Positions 49,140 to 50,184 of a DNA stretch of 50,184 bases are shown here, piece by piece (position 1 is the first letter of the stretch; every line of letters starts with the position of its first letter). Position numbers and translations under genes: made by a program. The DNA is from Chlorobiaceae bacterium (lineage in GTDB: Bacteria; Bacteroidota; Chlorobiia; Chlorobiales; Chlorobiaceae): NCBI GenBank assembly GCA_013334335.1, contig JAAXXR010000010.1, forward strand, positions 1 to 50,184, read 5' to 3'. Under the pieces are notes generated by a model that saw only the letters and a program-made list of their open reading frames with translations, had not been told where the DNA came from and did no database searches.

Positions 49140-49568
49140 ATGCTCATTTCAAGGAAAATCGAGATCGACTACGGCCATACCCTGCCGAACAGCTTTTCAT
49201 TCTGCAACCAGCTTCACGGTCATCGGGGCGTTATCGTCGCCACCGTCCAGGGGCCGCTCAATGATCTCCCTGGAGACGCTGAAGAGGGCATGGTCATGGA
49301 CTTCAAGTTCCTGCACCGCACCATGGTCGAGCAGATCCACGACAAGCTCGACCACGGGTTCGCGATCTGGAAGAACGACCACGAAGACCTCGAGTTCATC
49401 ATGAAACGCAACAAGCGGGTGCTCGTCACCGACGAACCACCGACCGCCGAGTGCCTTGCCAAATGGGCCTTCAACCAGTTGAGCAGCCACCTCCCCGAAG
49501 GCGTCACCCTCAAGAACCTGCGCTGGTACGAAACCCCGAACAACTGGGCCGACTACGACGGCGAGTGA
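49140..49568 (+). CDS. queD: 6-Carboxytetrahydropterin synthase QueD-family protein
   Basis: The 142-residue protein matches the PTPS/QueD fold. Zinc-binding histidines lie in IDYGHT near residue 13 and in CNQLHGHRG near 22-30, where the cysteine of the CxxxHGH motif is the catalytic one typical of QueD. Glu in RWYETPNNW near 131 anchors the pterin. It would supply the queuosine pathway that ends in tgt at 7088. The start is an ATG 22 bp after the last A/T-rich region. Confidence 0.85.
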   Translation: MLISRKIEIDYGHTLPNSFSFCNQLHGHRGVIVATVQGPLNDLPGDAEEGMVMDFKFLHRTMVEQIHDKLDHGFAIWKNDHEDLEFIMKRNKRVLVTDEPPTAECLAKWAFNQLSSHLPEGVTLKNLRWYETPNNWADYDGE

Positions 49569-49611
49569 CGGCGATTCGATCTGCAAGGTTGAGCCACAAC
49601 CGGCTCGATAC

Positions 49612-49636
49612 AAACCGGGTGGTTTCCCGGTTTTTT
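49612..49636 (+). terminator. Rho-independent terminator after queD
   Basis: AAACCGGG pairs with CCCGGTTT around a 6-base loop and is followed by more T residues. It closes the queD transcript. Confidence 0.85.
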
Positions 49637-49796
49637 GCTTTGCCCCATCACGGGCTTCCGCACAGCCACAGATCCCCATGCAGCGCAGGTTTTGCGGAGC
49701 AACAGCGTCAGAATGGTATGAAACGTCCAATCGTTTCAGGACCATGTAAACAAACTTTGTAGATAGATCTGGCAACTATTGATACGGGAGGTTCCC

Positions 49797-49976
49797 ATGA
49801 AGAGAGTACTTGCTTTACTGTTGTTGCTGACGGTCACCGGCTGTGATCCCCACTACTACCGGAAGGAGCGTGACGACCGGTATCGCCGTGATTCACAAAG
49901 AGAGCGTCACCATGATCGCGCTTACGATGCGCCTCGAGGTTCCGATGACGAAAGAAGGCCACCTATTTTCCCGTGA
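49797..49976 (+). CDS. Small arginine/aspartate-rich lipoprotein
   Basis: The 59-residue product has a lipoprotein signal (MKRVLALLLLLTVTGC; lipobox Cys at residue 16). The mature part is very hydrophilic, with many Arg, Asp, Tyr and His residues and a proline-rich end. A GGGAGG site precedes the ATG. No family is recognised. It is the last gene in the window; the remaining 208 bases show no gene. Confidence 0.7.
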   Translation: MKRVLALLLLLTVTGCDPHYYRKERDDRYRRDSQRERHHDRAYDAPRGSDDERRPPIFP

Positions 49977-50184
49977 CCGGCGATCAGGCAACTTTGCACC
50001 TGTGCCACAAGCGCCGCATGGATATGCTCTGATTCCCCGGGAGCACCGAGCTGGGGCCGGTGTTCCCGGGAACGTTGTTCCGGCTGCTCTCCTCTGGAGA
50101 CCGCACCGGTTGTTCTTTCACCCTCCCCCCGCCATAACGGCGGCCATCGAACCGGTCATCACGTGTTCAGGGTAAGCTACCGCC

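Overview
The window is chromosomal DNA from a green sulfur bacterium (Chlorobiaceae, probably Chlorobaculum- or Chlorobium-like). The best evidence is bchF-bchC-bchX for the bacteriochlorophyll branch, a plant-type zeta-carotene desaturase (crtQ), a repeat-rich candidate chlorosome envelope protein, a bacillithiol deacetylase (bshB1) and a ccsA-hemA-hemC-hemD...hemB tetrapyrrole cluster. The DNA is GC-rich. Several genes appear to start with TTG or GTG (glnA, crtQ, hemC, bshB1, the arsenosugar glycosyltransferases).

Layout. 0-4.4 kb: a short AlbA/Schlafen-type protein, then a circularly permuted ATP-grasp / alpha-E / transglutaminase trio. 4.4-6.9 kb: a PAS-PAS-GAF hybrid kinase on the minus strand. 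7-12.9 kb: tgt, rimO, a membrane-anchored sensor-like protein and recD2. 12.8-17.4 kb: a class I amidotransferase, aroK-aroB, coaX with a membrane protein, and a YjbQ-family protein. 17.4-20.3 kb: a 65-bp perfect palindrome, a bidirectional terminator, type III glutamine synthetase and an Lrp/AsnC regulator with a candidate operator. 20.5-24.6 kb: crtQ followed by a three-gene arsenosugar-type set (arsS and two glycosyltransferases). 24.8-27.9 kb: the candidate chlorosome protein, a sigma-54 response regulator and a periplasmic chaperone-like protein. 27.9-33.7 kb: dut, bshB1, an orphan substrate-binding lipoprotein and bchF-bchC-bchX. 33.9-36.7 kb: a heme-type hybrid kinase and an HPt protein. 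36.7-46.5 kb: typA, a ccsA/hemX-like gene, hemACD, a membrane protein with hisN, hemB and aroC. 46.6-50.2 kb: cysE, a possible 24-residue peptide, a radical SAM/SPASM protein, a QueD-family protein and a small lipoprotein.

How the genes fit together. Much of the window is tetrapyrrole and carotenoid supply for the photosystem. hemA, hemC, hemD and hemB cover steps from glutamyl-tRNA to uroporphyrinogen III, bchF/C/X act at the chlorophyllide to bacteriochlorophyllide stage, and crtQ acts in carotenoid desaturation. aroK, aroB and aroC supply chorismate. tgt and a QueD-family gene both point to queuosine. glnA with an Lrp regulator points to nitrogen assimilation.

Most worth a second look are: (1) BchX with a C-terminal extension resembling sigma-70 region 4; (2) a well-initiated 24-residue peptide upstream of a Cys-rich radical SAM/SPASM enzyme, a possible RiPP-like pair; (3) the 65-bp palindrome, which resembles repeats associated with REP-type transposases; (4) a Tgt that lacks two of the usual zinc-binding cysteines and a CoaX that lacks the first motif aspartate; (5) the ATP-grasp/alpha-E/transglutaminase trio. 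No tRNA, rRNA, CRISPR array, prophage or intact insertion sequence was seen.
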